This document shows positions 33,927 through 46,487 of a stretch of 64,000 nucleotides of DNA, in pieces (the first letter of the stretch is position 1; each line of letters opens with the position of its first letter). Location of the stretch: positions 62,001 through 126,000 of the forward strand of contig CASIAN010000002.1 in NCBI GenBank assembly GCA_949372595.1. The letters run 5' to 3'. Under the pieces are notes generated by a model that made no database searches, was not told where the DNA came from, and was given only the letters and a program-made list of their open reading frames with translations. Both the position numbers and the translations under genes were made by a program. Source of the stretch: CPC320 sp002336405 (lineage in GTDB: Bacteria; Pseudomonadota; Alphaproteobacteria; Rhodobacterales; Rhodobacteraceae).

Positions 33927-33990
33927 ATGTGATTTGTGCATGCAGCAGATATTCACCTTGGAAAACCCTTCGAAAGCATCAATGCTGCCC
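33927..33990 (+). pseudogene. 5' fragment of an Mre11/SbcD-type nuclease gene
   Basis: Thirty-five bases after the ATPase stop, an AGGAGAA site precedes an ATG whose second codon is TGA. The same frame then reads FVHAADIHLGKPFESINAARNQ, the N-terminal strand and first metal motif (AxDxHLG) of Mre11/SbcD/YhaO calcineurin-like nucleases. The frame runs straight into the end of the IS66-type element. So a nuclease gene that once followed the ATPase was cut after about 20 codons and has also gained an early stop. Confidence 0.6.
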
Positions 33991-33994
33991 GTAA

Positions 33995-35503
33995 TCAAGC
34001 TGCGTCTTTTGCCTCGGCCTCGGCGTTTTGGGCATCAATCATGTCCTGATAAGACCACGGTAGTAATTCGTGGATGCGGTTTGTGGGATGGTCCTGGATA
34101 CGCTCCAACTCCCACGCGACCCAGGCTTCGGGGTTTACCTTTTTCATCTTGGCAGTTTCGATCAGCGTATATGCTATAGTGGCCGATTTGCCACCCGCTT
34201 CTGATCCCATGAACAGATGGTTCTTACGTCCCACCGCCACAGGGTGCACTGCGCGCTTGGCCGTGTTGTTGTCAAACTCCAGAAAGCCGTGATCGAGATA
34301 GGGCCGTGCCTTGGGCAGGCGCGCAAGCGCATATTTGATCGCCTTGGCCAGCGGCGTTTTGCTGGAGACCTTACCCAATTGCTCTTTGAGCCAGACCTCC
34401 AGGTCATCAAAGATCGGCTTGGCGTATTCTTGGCGCAGGGCCATGCGTTCAGGATGCTGGCAGGAGCCGCGTTTGCGTCTGAACATCATAGAGCTTTTTA
34501 ATCCGCAGGACGGCTTCGCCCGCCACGGGCAGCTTGGCGCTTTCAAATAGAGCAAACAGACGCATGCGAAGCATGCTGCCGAGAGGGCAGGCCATCTCCT
34601 TGACCCGCCCCGTGCGGTAGGCGCCGTTATACCCAGCATAGGCATCCGCATGGGCAAGCCTGCATAGGTTTCCAAATGCTTACTGGGATGTTTAGCCCCT
34701 CGAGCGGTGGAGAATTGGTACCACGCTGCAGGTGGTGCTCCGCTGGCCCAAGGCGTCTCATCTCGAGCATAGACCCACAGCCGCGCGGTTTTGCTCTTGT
34801 TCTTTCCTTTGCCCTTGCCCTTCTGGAGCAGCTTGACCGTGGTATCATCTATTACCTGACAGGTGATTGCGTAGCGATCTGCCGACAGGGCATGAGGATG
34901 GCCTGCGCCTCAAACACAAGATCGTGGATTACATCTGAGACGCATTCCAGCAGCTCGGTGCATTTGCCGACCCACCCCGCCATGAGCGCTCCACTCAGAT
35001 CAATACCCTCTTTGGCAAACATCTGGCTTTGGCGATACAGAGGCAGGTGATAGCCGTATTTGCAGCACAGGATGTGGGCCATTAGTGCGGGGCCGACAAA
35101 GCCCTTTGGAATGGGGCGGCTTTGCGGTCTCGGCGTCAGACGATACTTCTTCGTCTGGGGCCTCAGCGGCTTTTTCGATCTCTAGCTCTTCAAGGATCAA
35201 CTCCAGCGCCAGCTGTGCGCTGCTTTCTGACTTTGAACCAAAGCGGTGCTTTCTAGCCCCGTGCAACTGTAGGCGCAGATCGGCAATCATCGTGTCTTTG
35301 TTCTGGATGGCCCGTGCCTGGGCTGCGCGCTCGGCAGCAAGCGCTGCCTCCATCTCATCCTTGAGGCGTTTTTGTGCTGAGCCATGGCTCAGCGAAAGAC
35401 CCAGAAACTCTTGCTTCAAATCTGCCAATTCCGCTGCCTGCGCGGCAACATATGCCTGCTCTTGCACGGGCAAATCAGTCAGATCTGGAGGGGTCTTGCT
35501 CAT
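33995..35503 (-). pseudogene. tnpC: IS66 transposase TnpC, frameshifted and internally deleted
   Basis: Pieces in different frames add up to a DDE transposase of the IS66 type. The N-terminal coiled region starts MSKTPPDLTDLPVQEQAYVA and continues to LRLQLHGARKHRFGSKSES. After a jump near 35100 comes LMAHILCCKYGYHLPLYRQSQ with LSGALMAGWVGKC. The piece with DTTVKLLQKGKGKGK and RLWVYARDETPWAS follows in another frame. The C-terminal part runs from ALRQEYAKPIFDDLEVWL through FLEFDNNTAKRAVHPVAVGRKN to HELLPWSYQ. About 100 residues, including the zinc-binding middle, appear missing near 35100. It cannot make a working enzyme. Confidence 0.88.
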
Positions 35504-35572
35504 GCCATTCTCTTCCAAAAACAAGGCTCGTTGGGAATCCCAAAACGGTACAAATGCCAACAGAACATGATC

Positions 35573-35920
35573 TCATCCAAACATCTTGGGCCGCCATGTC
35601 TTTTGGGGCATCGGCCAATCAATCCCTTCCATCATCATCACAAGCTGCGCGCGGCTCAGGGTAATCTTACCTTCCTGAGCTGAGGGCCATACGAAGCGTC
35701 CATGCTCAATGCGCTTGGTGAACAAACACGCGCCTTGGCCGTCCCACCAGATCATCTTGATTTGATCCCCTCTAAGTTTTTGAAACAAAAACAGATGACC
35801 TGAGTATGGATCGCCCGCCAGAACCTGCTCGGTTTGGGCCGCAAGCCCGTTGAAACCGCGCCGCATATCCGTGACACCTGCCGCGAGCCAGATCTTTGCA
35901 TCCGCCAGCACGGGGATCAT
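35573..35920 (-). CDS. tnpB: IS66 accessory protein TnpB (Orf2), intact
   Basis: The 115-residue product is a full-length IS66 Orf2: IPVLADAKIWLAAGVTDMRR, FNGLAAQTEQVLAGDPYSGH, LFLFQKLRGDQIKMIWWDG and RFVWPS near the end. IS66 elements need it for transposition, but it has no known independent function. It is the only unbroken gene of this element, 12 bp after the tnpA remnant. Confidence 0.92.
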   Translation of the reverse strand: MIPVLADAKIWLAAGVTDMRRGFNGLAAQTEQVLAGDPYSGHLFLFQKLRGDQIKMIWWDGQGACLFTKRIEHGRFVWPSAQEGKITLSRAQLVMMMEGIDWPMPQKTWRPKMFG

Positions 35921-35932
35921 GCAGAACAGGGA

Positions 35933-36315
35933 TCATGCTGCCAGCCCGCGCGCCAGTTCCAGCACAAAGCCCGCATCAACGCCGTCGCTCACGCTCAGCT
36001 TGCGCCCGTTCTCCAGCGTGATCTCAATCTGAGCTGAGGATGTTGGAATGCTCGTTGGCTGCGCTGCGGGCTGCACAGCCGCCGCATTATAATCGCCGCC
36101 AGAAATCTCGACTGATATGACCCGGCATCATCCGACGCCGCCGGCTGGAACCGCGCATCGCCGCGCCACGCGTAAATCCGGTTCGTCGGCACCCCATGAC
36201 GCCGCGAGATCATCAGAACACTCCACACCATCACCATGGCTCTCCGCCACCAGCCGCCGTTTGCACTCATCCGTGTATTTGGAACCACGCCCACCCCGTC
36301 GCTTGCTGATCTACA
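35933..36315 (-). pseudogene. tnpA: IS66 TnpA (Orf1) remnant
   Basis: Short frames on the minus strand carry the Orf1 pattern. A basic N-terminal SKYTDECKRRLVAES begins near 36290, a helix-turn-helix SRRHGVPTNRIYAWRGDARF follows in a second frame, and the closing IEITLENGRKLSVSDGVDAG ends at 35933 in a third. At least two frameshifts separate them, so no intact protein is made. It precedes tnpB in the usual IS66 order. Confidence 0.8.
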
Positions 36316-36459
36316 AAAACCTCATATCGCGCCAGCCACATCGCCAGCCTCGTGCAATAATCGCACCTCAGATCAAGGCAAAACAGGGGGGGGTCCCTGT
36401 ACGTTTACTGGCAAAGTACATTTTGTGATTTTGAACGAAACAATCATAAAAATAAACTT

Positions 36460-36479
36460 ATTGTGTAATTTTGCACAAT
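36460..36479. promoter_or_regulatory. Inverted repeat upstream of LysR pseudogene
   Basis: ATTGTG and CACAAT flank eight AT-rich bases, ending 28 bp before the LysR pseudogene start. Size and position suit a LysR autoregulatory site, now probably orphaned because the regulator is broken. Confidence 0.4.
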
Positions 36480-36507
36480 CGTTAGCGCAACTCTTAAAAG
36501 CCAGAGC

Positions 36508-37381
36508 ATGACCTATTGGGATGCGGTCAGAACCGCCTATAATGTGGTGCGCATTGGCACGGTGAGCGGTGTGGCCGACGTATGGGGTGTGCATCATGCA
36601 ACGGTGGCTCGTCACGTTGATACGTTGGAGGCCGGTTAGAGGGTCAAGTTATTTCAGCGGCATGCGCGTGGCTATACGCCCACAGAGGCCGGGCTGGATT
36701 TGTTGCAGGTTGTGAAGGTTACCCAAGATCAGGTTTTGCAACTTGAGGGGCGTTTGAAACGCCGGGGCGATACGGACTGTGGCGAGTTTGTGATTACCTC
36801 TGTGGAAAAATTAGCGCCGTTGCTGGTGCCGGCGCTGGGTGCGTTTGAAAGGCAATACCCAGCAGTATGCCTGAGATATCTGACCAGTGACCGGTTGTTT
36901 CGGCTTGAGTTTGGCCAGGCGCATGCTGCAATTGGCGCTGACGCCCCACCGCAAGAGGCTGACCATGTTATGGAGCCGTTATTTAATCGGAAATGTTAAC
37001 TCTGTACGGCGCGGGCTTATGTCGCGGCGCATGGGCTGCCGCAAAACCCCAACAAATTTATCCACCACCGCTTCATTGGACATGATAATATCGAAGTGCG
37101 TGCGCCCTTTTTGTAAACGGATGCAACACCATGTGCCAGAGGCGCACATCGTGTTTCGGCCGGCTGATCAAACTGCGCTGTCGATCGCCGTTCAAGAAGG
37201 CTTGGGTCTTGGATTCTTTATGATAGATGAAAACTTTACGGTGGAATTGGTTTAAGTGGTACTGGCGCTGGCAGTTTTGACTGTGAATTTCTGGCTGGTC
37301 ACTCATGTGGATTTGCACCGCTGCGCGAAAGTGCAGTCTGTCCTGCAGCCCATAAAAGCAGCGTTCAAAAACCAGCCCTAA
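36508..37381 (+). pseudogene. LysR-family regulator pseudogene
   Basis: Starting MTYWDAVRTAYNVVRIGTVS, the frame has a LysR helix-turn-helix (VADVWGVHHATVARHVDTLE) but hits TAG at codon 44 (36637-36639). It then continues in frame with LFQRHARGYTPTEAG and VLRYLTSD-like substrate-domain sequence. A frame change near 37000 leads to YVAAHGLPQNPNKFIHHRF, and another near 37115 leads to HIVFRPADQTALSIAVQEG. The C-terminal NFWLVTHVDLHRCAKVQ ends at 37381 in yet another frame. At least one stop and two or three frameshifts make it non-functional. The decay lies next to the IS66 remnant. Confidence 0.88.
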
Positions 37382-37692
37382 ATTAGTTTCTATAATCCGC
37401 AGGCCGCCCGAGTTTTGAGCTGTTTGAAATCACCCTCATGCATGCGGTGAGGCGGTTCTTTCTTAAAGCTGTGTTTTCGTCTAGGAGTGCACCCTAGGCA
37501 GGGCGTAAGTTTATTTGTTCCGGTTGGCCATCGGGCCCTGATCGGCGGTCTTGCGCAAAGTTGGAAAGGGTGCGGCATCGCTTTGACAGACCCAGTTTTG
37601 GCGTTCAGCCGTCACCTCGGCCACAGCCTTTATTTCTGTGGCATCGATTTGTTAAAAGCACGGATGCAATTGTCGCAAACGGGGTCGTGGTT

Positions 37693-38589
37693 GTGAACCC
37701 GGCGCTGCGAGCGCATTGGGCCATGCTGTGCTTTTCAGCTCTAATTGCGGGATCTTTTTCGCTTGGGGGGATGGCTGCTAATTCTATTTCGCCACTGGCG
37801 TTGAATGGCATTCGCTTTATCTTTGCAGCCGTGATTGTTGGGGGGGCCAGCATAGTCATGGGGCAGATGTCGCTTCGGCATTTTCGGGCGCCGTGGCGCC
37901 ATACAGTGTTAGGCGCCATGATGGCGTGTTATTTCGTTTTGATGTTTGAGGGCCTAAAAACCAGTGCGCCGGTCTCGACGTCTGCAGTGTTTACCCTGAC
38001 CCCGATTATGGCTGGAATGGCCGGTTATTTGATATTAAAGCAGGCCATGTCCCGCCGTGTCTTATTAGCGCTGGCTGTCGGGGGGGCGGGGGCGCTGTGG
38101 GTTATTTTTCGGGCTGACTGGCTGGCACTTTTGCAGTTTCAAATCGGCCTTGGCGAGCGCATTTTTTTCTGGGGATGTCTGGCGCATTCCGTCTATACGC
38201 CGATGGTGCGCCGGTTACATCGTGGAGAGCCGGTATTGGTGTTTACCTTCGGTGTTTTGGCTGCGGGTGCGGTGCTGCTTTGCTGGATTGGCTGGTCGGA
38301 TCTGCTGGCAACCGATTGGGCGAACCTGCCGGTTATTGTTTGGATCACACTTGCTTATGTCGCAATCATGGCCACATCGGTGACCTTTGTTTTGATGCAA
38401 TATGCCTCGTTGCGGCTGCCGCCTGCGAAAGTGATGGCCTACACGTATCTCACGCCCAGTTGGGTCTTGGTCTGGGAGATTGCGCTGGGTCACACGGTGC
38501 CGCCGGCTCCGATCTTATTTGGTGTTGCCTTGAGTGTTGTGGCGCTTGTCATTTTGCTTAAAGAGGGCTCAAAGGTGCCGTCGACGTGA
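37693..38589 (+). CDS. EamA/DMT-family transporter
   Basis: The 298-residue product has ten hydrophobic segments arranged as two EamA repeats (first beginning AMLCFSALIAGSFSLGG, second near RIFFWGCLAHSVYTPMVRRL), as in drug/metabolite exporters. The GTG start at VNPALRAHWAML was chosen because the first membrane helix follows at once; the open frame reaches back to 37561 without family resemblance. Substrate unknown. The 311 bp between the LysR pseudogene and this gene show nothing that I can support. Confidence 0.82.
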   Translation: MNPALRAHWAMLCFSALIAGSFSLGGMAANSISPLALNGIRFIFAAVIVGGASIVMGQMSLRHFRAPWRHTVLGAMMACYFVLMFEGLKTSAPVSTSAVFTLTPIMAGMAGYLILKQAMSRRVLLALAVGGAGALWVIFRADWLALLQFQIGLGERIFFWGCLAHSVYTPMVRRLHRGEPVLVFTFGVLAAGAVLLCWIGWSDLLATDWANLPVIVWITLAYVAIMATSVTFVLMQYASLRLPPAKVMAYTYLTPSWVLVWEIALGHTVPPAPILFGVALSVVALVILLKEGSKVPST

Positions 38590-38679
38590 CCAACAGTGCG
38601 CGACGTCTTTGCTCTTACAGGGTCTGGTTTGGTGTAGACTGACGGAGCTTATCGATTAATCGGTCAAGTTTCCTCGGCC

Positions 38680-38708
38680 TTGAACTTATCAGCTAAGCGT
38701 CATAAGTA
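38680..38708 (+). promoter_or_regulatory. Possible promoter upstream of secE
   Basis: TTGAAC at 38680-38685 and TAAGTA at 38703-38708 are spaced by exactly 17 bases, ending 34 bp before the secE start. The -35 is good and the -10 is poor. Likely but unproven start point for secE. Confidence 0.35.
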
Positions 38709-38742
38709 CACGCTATCCTAAACGCTAGAAGAGTCCGTTCCA

Positions 38743-38940
38743 ATGATCAGTATCAACCCAGTTCAGTATATCCAGCAAGTCCGCTCAGAAGTCGCCAAGG
38801 TAGTATGGCCAACCCGAAAAGAGGTGTTGCTGACCACTGTGATGGTGTTTGTCATGTCGGCGGTTACAGCTGTTTTTTTTGCTGTTATAGACATCTTAAT
38901 TCGAGGTGGCTTGCAATCAGTGTTGGGAGCCTTTGGTTAA
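38743..38940 (+). CDS. secE: Preprotein translocase subunit SecE
   Basis: The 65-residue single-span SecE has the conserved cytoplasmic helix YIQQVRSEVAKVVWPTRKEVL followed by a membrane helix from about residue 34. It stabilises SecY in the translocon. A hairpin with a T-run lies between secE and nusG, so the classic secE-nusG pair may be only partly co-transcribed here. Confidence 0.97.
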   Translation: MISINPVQYIQQVRSEVAKVVWPTRKEVLLTTVMVFVMSAVTAVFFAVIDILIRGGLQSVLGAFG

Positions 38941-39028
38941 GTGGTCCAAAATTGGATAGAATGAAGATTATGGGCTTGAATATTTAGGGTTATAGCGCTA
39001 TCCCGACACCACTTTGGGATGAAGGCGT

Positions 39029-39060
39029 GCGGCGATTCGTGTTGCGCGCCGCTTTTTTTT
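39029..39060 (+). terminator. Terminator between secE and nusG
   Basis: GCGGCG (39029-39034) and CGCCGC (39047-39052) pair around a 12-base loop and are followed by eight T residues. This looks like an intrinsic terminator or attenuator 89 bp after secE and 80 bp before nusG. Confidence 0.7.
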
Positions 39061-39139
39061 CCCGAAGAGACGGTTGTTAAGCCGAAAAGGCACAGAACGT
39101 CGATCTGCGAATCGACGAGACATAAGGGCAGACAAGGCA

Positions 39140-39673
39140 ATGGCAAAACGTTGGTATTCTGTAAGCGTTCTCTCAAATTTTGAGAAAAAGATCGCCGAGC
39201 AGATCAAAACTTCTGTCGCCGAGGCCGGTCTGGAGGACGACATCGAAGAGGTGCTGGTTCCGACAGAAGAGGTGATCGAGGTGCGTCGCGGTAAAAAGGT
39301 GACAGCCGAGCGTCGCTTCATGCCTGGGTATGTACTGGTGCGGATGGAAATGTCCGACCAAGGCTATCATCTGGTCAGTTCAATCAATCGTGTCACTGGA
39401 TTTCTAGGGCCGCAGGGTCGGCCGATGCCGATGCGGGATGCCGAAGTAAATGCAATTTTGAACAGGGTGCAGGAAGGCGAAGAATCGCCGCGCACTTTAA
39501 TTCATTACGAAATTGGCGAAAAGGTTAAGGTCAACGATGGTCCGTTTGAAGACTTCGACGGCATGGTTGAAGAGGTCGATGAGGACAATCAACGTCTAAA
39601 AGTAACAGTATCAATTTTTGGCCGCGAAACGCCGGTCGAGCTTGAATTTACACAGGTCACAAAAGAGATTTGA
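39140..39673 (+). CDS. nusG: Transcription termination/antitermination protein NusG
   Basis: The 177-residue product has the NGN domain (AKRWYSVSVLSNFEKKIAEQ, FMPGYVLVRMEMSDQGYHLV) and the KOW domain (GEKVKVNDGPFEDFDGMVEEVDE, VTVSIFGRETPVELEF). It links RNA polymerase to Rho and to the ribosome. The start at MAKRWY was chosen because homology begins there; an upstream Met in the same frame is not supported. Confidence 0.97.
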   Translation: MAKRWYSVSVLSNFEKKIAEQIKTSVAEAGLEDDIEEVLVPTEEVIEVRRGKKVTAERRFMPGYVLVRMEMSDQGYHLVSSINRVTGFLGPQGRPMPMRDAEVNAILNRVQEGEESPRTLIHYEIGEKVKVNDGPFEDFDGMVEEVDEDNQRLKVTVSIFGRETPVELEFTQVTKEI

Positions 39674-39777
39674 CCTAAGAGCCGTGGGAGGCGACGGCGC
39701 CGCAGTGCCGAGACCAAACCACGACAACAAAAGTCGCCCAAATGCGTTGGGGGATGTTGGCAAAAAGGAGAGGCCTC

Positions 39778-40203
39778 ATGGCCAAAAAACTTGTTGGTAA
39801 GATGAAATTGCAGGTGCCTGCTGGTCAGGCAAACCCATCCCCACCCGTGGGCCCGGCGCTGGGTCAGCGCGGCATTAATATCATGGAATTTTGTAAGGCG
39901 TTTAACGCCAAGACGCAAGAAATGGAGGCTGGCGCTCCCTGTCCGACGGTGATTACGTATTATCAGGACAAATCCTTTACGATGGAAATCAAGACGCCGC
40001 CTGCGTCTTACTATCTGAAAAAGGCCGCAAAGCTAAAGTCCGGCGCATCCACTCCCGGTCGGGAAATCGCAGGGTCGGTGTCCGTGGCTCAGGTGAAGGA
40101 AATCGCCGAGGCAAAAATGGTGGATCTGAACGCCAATTCGATCGAACAAGCGATGCAAATCATTCTTGGTTCGGCACGGTCTATGGGCATCGAGGTGAAG
40201 TGA
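39778..40203 (+). CDS. rplK: 50S ribosomal protein L11
   Basis: The 141-residue protein begins MAKKLVGKMKLQVPAGQANP and carries the rRNA-binding region GPALGQRGINIMEFCKAFN. L11 forms the GTPase-associated centre with 23S rRNA. It is translationally coupled to rplA, whose start overlaps its stop (TGATG). The start is preceded by AAGGAGAG. The 104-bp nusG-rplK spacer contains a GC-rich stretch but no clear terminator. Confidence 0.98.
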   Translation: MAKKLVGKMKLQVPAGQANPSPPVGPALGQRGINIMEFCKAFNAKTQEMEAGAPCPTVITYYQDKSFTMEIKTPPASYYLKKAAKLKSGASTPGREIAGSVSVAQVKEIAEAKMVDLNANSIEQAMQIILGSARSMGIEVK

Positions 40204-40901
40204 TGGCAAATCTTGGAAAACGCACCCGCGGCAATCGTGAAGCGGTTAAGAACAAAGAGAACCTGTCTATCGAAGATGCGGTTGCTCTGGTAAAATCAAA
40301 TGCTACGGCGAAATTTGATGAAACCATTGAAATCGCGATGAACTTGGGCGTTGATACGCGGCACGCAGACCAAATGGTCCGCGGTGTGATCGGCCTGCCA
40401 AACGGCACCGGTAAATCGGTTCGTGTGGCCGTATTTGCTCGGGGTCCCAAGGCCGAAGAGGCTCAGGCCGCTGGTGCAGACATTGTGGGCGCCGAAGACC
40501 TGATGGAAATCGTTCAAGGTGGTACGATCGATTTTGACCGCTGCATTGCGACACCTGACATGATGCCGGTTGTTGGTCGGCTGGGTAAAGTGCTTGGTCC
40601 GCGTAATCTGATGCCGAACCCCAAGGTTGGCACTGTGACCATGGACGTTGCTGCGGCGGTTCAGGCTGCAAAAGGCGGCGAAGTGCAGTTCAGAGCTGAA
40701 AAAGGCGGCGTTGTGCATGCCGGTGTCGGCAAAGCTTCGTTCAACGAGGCGATGCTGGTTGAAAACATCCGCGCCTTTGTCGAAGCGGTACAGAAGGCTA
40801 AGCCAACTGGATCGAAGGGGTCGTATATGACCAAGATCTCGCTGAGCTCTACCATGGGTGCTGGCGTGACCATTGATATCGCAGCGGCCACCGCGCGATA
40901 A
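40203..40901 (+). CDS. rplA: 50S ribosomal protein L1
   Basis: The 232-residue protein forms the L1 stalk and often represses its own operon. Characteristic stretches are NLGKRTRGNREAVKNKENLS, NLGVDTRHADQMVRGVIGLP and RLGKVLGPRNLMPNPKVGTV. The ATG at 40203 was chosen over a GTG three bases earlier because it matches the family start and overlaps the rplK stop. Confidence 0.98.
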   Translation: MANLGKRTRGNREAVKNKENLSIEDAVALVKSNATAKFDETIEIAMNLGVDTRHADQMVRGVIGLPNGTGKSVRVAVFARGPKAEEAQAAGADIVGAEDLMEIVQGGTIDFDRCIATPDMMPVVGRLGKVLGPRNLMPNPKVGTVTMDVAAAVQAAKGGEVQFRAEKGGVVHAGVGKASFNEAMLVENIRAFVEAVQKAKPTGSKGSYMTKISLSSTMGAGVTIDIAAATAR

Positions 40902-41144
40902 GAAATTTGCTTCGGGCTTGCCCGGGGCGGATGGCGAAGCGGAAACGCTGCGTCCTGTCCGAGACGGAGGGTTGGGCCGAAAGGCCTGGTAATTCCTTCC
41001 TGAGATGGGGAACGAGACAAGATTTCCGATGGGGTAATACCTTCGGGTGATCACGGCCTCGGGACCCTTTTATTGGACCCGAATGCCCTCGTCTTCGAGG
41101 GTTTAACTGAGCCGGGGGGAAACCCCCAAATTTGGAGTGAAACT
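40902..41144 (+). promoter_or_regulatory. rplJ mRNA leader (L10-leader-like)
   Basis: The 243 bases before rplJ have no gene but many helices: CCCTCG/CGAGGG around TCTT at 41087-41102, GGGGG-AAA-CCCCC near 41115-41127, and GGCC-GAAA-GGCC-like pairing near 40977. L10 with L12 binds such a leader to repress rplJL. The location and size fit that element; I did not fold it by computation. Confidence 0.55.
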
Positions 41145-41663
41145 GTGGATAGAGCCCAGAAAGAGAAAGTGGTCGACGAACTCGGCCAAATCTTTGAAAG
41201 CTCTGGCGTTGTAGTGGTTGCCCACTACGCCGGTCTTACAGTTGCGGAGATGCAGACCCTGCGAGCGCGTGCGCGCGACGCAGACTGTGGTGTTCGCGTT
41301 GCCAAAAACAGGCTCGCCAAGATCGCCCTTGAGGGTAAGCCATGCGCAGGCATTGCCGACTTTCTAACGGGTATGACCGTACTGACCTATTCTGAGGACC
41401 CTGTGGCAGCCGCCAAAGTGGCCGAAGATTTCGCCAAAGAGAATTCAAAGTTCGATATTCTCGGTGGTGCAATGGGTGAAAACGGTCTGGACCGGGCCGG
41501 TGTTAAGGCCGTGTCGAGCATGCCATCGCGCGAGGAGCTTATTGCTTCGATCGCTGGCTGTATCGTCGCACCTGCATCGAATATTGCCGGGGCCATTGGC
41601 GCACCTGCTTCGAACATCGCAAGCATCCTTTCGACCTTGGAAGAAAAGGCCGAAGCTGCTTAA
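41145..41663 (+). CDS. rplJ: 50S ribosomal protein L10
   Basis: The 172-residue protein anchors the L7/L12 dimers (VDRAQKEKVVDELGQIFESS, VVAHYAGLTVAEMQ, RVAKNRLAKIALEG). The GTG start was chosen because it is followed by this conserved N-terminus and preceded by GGAG; an ATG-like frame beginning at 41073 lies within the structured leader. It is followed after 71 bp by rplL. Confidence 0.97.
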   Translation: MDRAQKEKVVDELGQIFESSGVVVVAHYAGLTVAEMQTLRARARDADCGVRVAKNRLAKIALEGKPCAGIADFLTGMTVLTYSEDPVAAAKVAEDFAKENSKFDILGGAMGENGLDRAGVKAVSSMPSREELIASIAGCIVAPASNIAGAIGAPASNIASILSTLEEKAEAA

Positions 41664-41734
41664 GCAACTATTGATCTGCGTGGGGATCCTCCCTGCACGT
41701 TGGAACACAACTTAAAAACGGAAAAGAGTCACAC

Positions 41735-42112
41735 ATGGCTGATCTGAAAAAACTTGCTGAAGAGATCGTTGGACTGACGCTTCTTGAAGCACAAGAACTG
41801 AAAACTATCCTCAAAGACGAGTATGGCATCGAGCCTGCTGCGGGTGGCGCTGTCATGATGGCAGGCCCAGCCGACGCCGGTGGTGCAGCTGCAGAAGAGC
41901 AGACTGAATTCGACGTGATCCTGAAATCTTTCGGTGAGTCGAAAATCAATGTCATCAAAGAGGTTCGCGCCATCACTGGTCTGGGTCTCAAAGAAGCCAA
42001 AGAACTGGTTGAAGCCGGCGGCAAAGCCGTCAAAGAGCAGGTTTCCAAGGATGAAGCAGACGATGTCAAAGCCAAGCTGGAAGCAGTCGGCGCCGAGATC
42101 GAAGTTAAGTAA
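41735..42112 (+). CDS. rplL: 50S ribosomal protein L7/L12
   Basis: The 125-residue acidic protein has the N-terminal dimer domain (MADLKKLAEEIVGLTLLEAQ), an Ala/Gly-rich hinge and the C-terminal factor-binding domain (EFDVILKSFGESKINVIKEV, GLGLKEAKELVEAGGKAVKE). It recruits translation GTPases. It is followed by a 238-bp, heavily structured spacer before rpoB. Confidence 0.98.
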   Translation: MADLKKLAEEIVGLTLLEAQELKTILKDEYGIEPAAGGAVMMAGPADAGGAAAEEQTEFDVILKSFGESKINVIKEVRAITGLGLKEAKELVEAGGKAVKEQVSKDEADDVKAKLEAVGAEIEVK

Positions 42113-42257
42113 TTGCCTTCGGGGCAACCCGATGTGGAATAAGTGGCTGGGCGCGGAATACCGTGCCCGGCCAGACCTGTCTTAAAAAGGGCCTGCGGGG
42201 CAGACGTTTTTTAAGACAAGGTTATCGTGTCGAGAGGCCGTCATTGGGACGACGGCC
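42113..42257 (+). repeat. Series of strong hairpins in the rplL-rpoB spacer
   Basis: Three separate inverted repeats follow each other after rplL. A 12-pair stem lies at 42145-42156/42161-42172 with an AATA loop. An 11-bp TGTCTTAAAAA/TTTTTAAGACA stem lies at 42178-42188/42208-42218. GGCCGTC/GACGGCC lies at 42236-42242/42251-42257. A small TTGCC-TTCG-GGGCAA hairpin starts at the rplL stop. In E. coli the same spacer holds an attenuator and an RNase III cut site; a similar role here is inferred. Confidence 0.8.
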
Positions 42258-42350
42258 AAGAATGGACCGTAATCTGTTATCTCGGAGGGATGTGGTGCTG
42301 GAACCCCGACAGCAGGCACAGCCCGTGAGAATTGAAAGGTGATACCGACC

Positions 42351-46484
<4,134 letters not shown>

Positions 46485-46487
<3 letters not shown>

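Larger units (their letters stand above)
33991..36408 (-). mobile_element. Decayed IS66-family insertion sequence
   Basis: The three-gene IS66 layout is seen on the minus strand: tnpA (broken), tnpB (intact) and tnpC (broken by deletions and frameshifts). The tnpA-side end is marked by the terminus GTAAACGTACAGGGACC on the minus strand, ending at 36408; IS66 termini usually begin GTAA. The other end is not clear: only GTAA at 33991 is visible just outside the tnpC stop, and no matching inverted repeat or 8-bp target duplication could be found. The element is therefore non-autonomous and probably truncated on the left. Confidence 0.85.

Noticed and set aside
37261..37692. Upstream extension of the EamA gene to 37561
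   Set aside because: The extra 44 residues are basic and unlike the family; a GTG start right before the first helix fits better.
38590..38742. tRNA-Trp expected before secE by analogy with relatives
   Set aside because: No cloverleaf or TTCGA-type T-loop could be found in this stretch.
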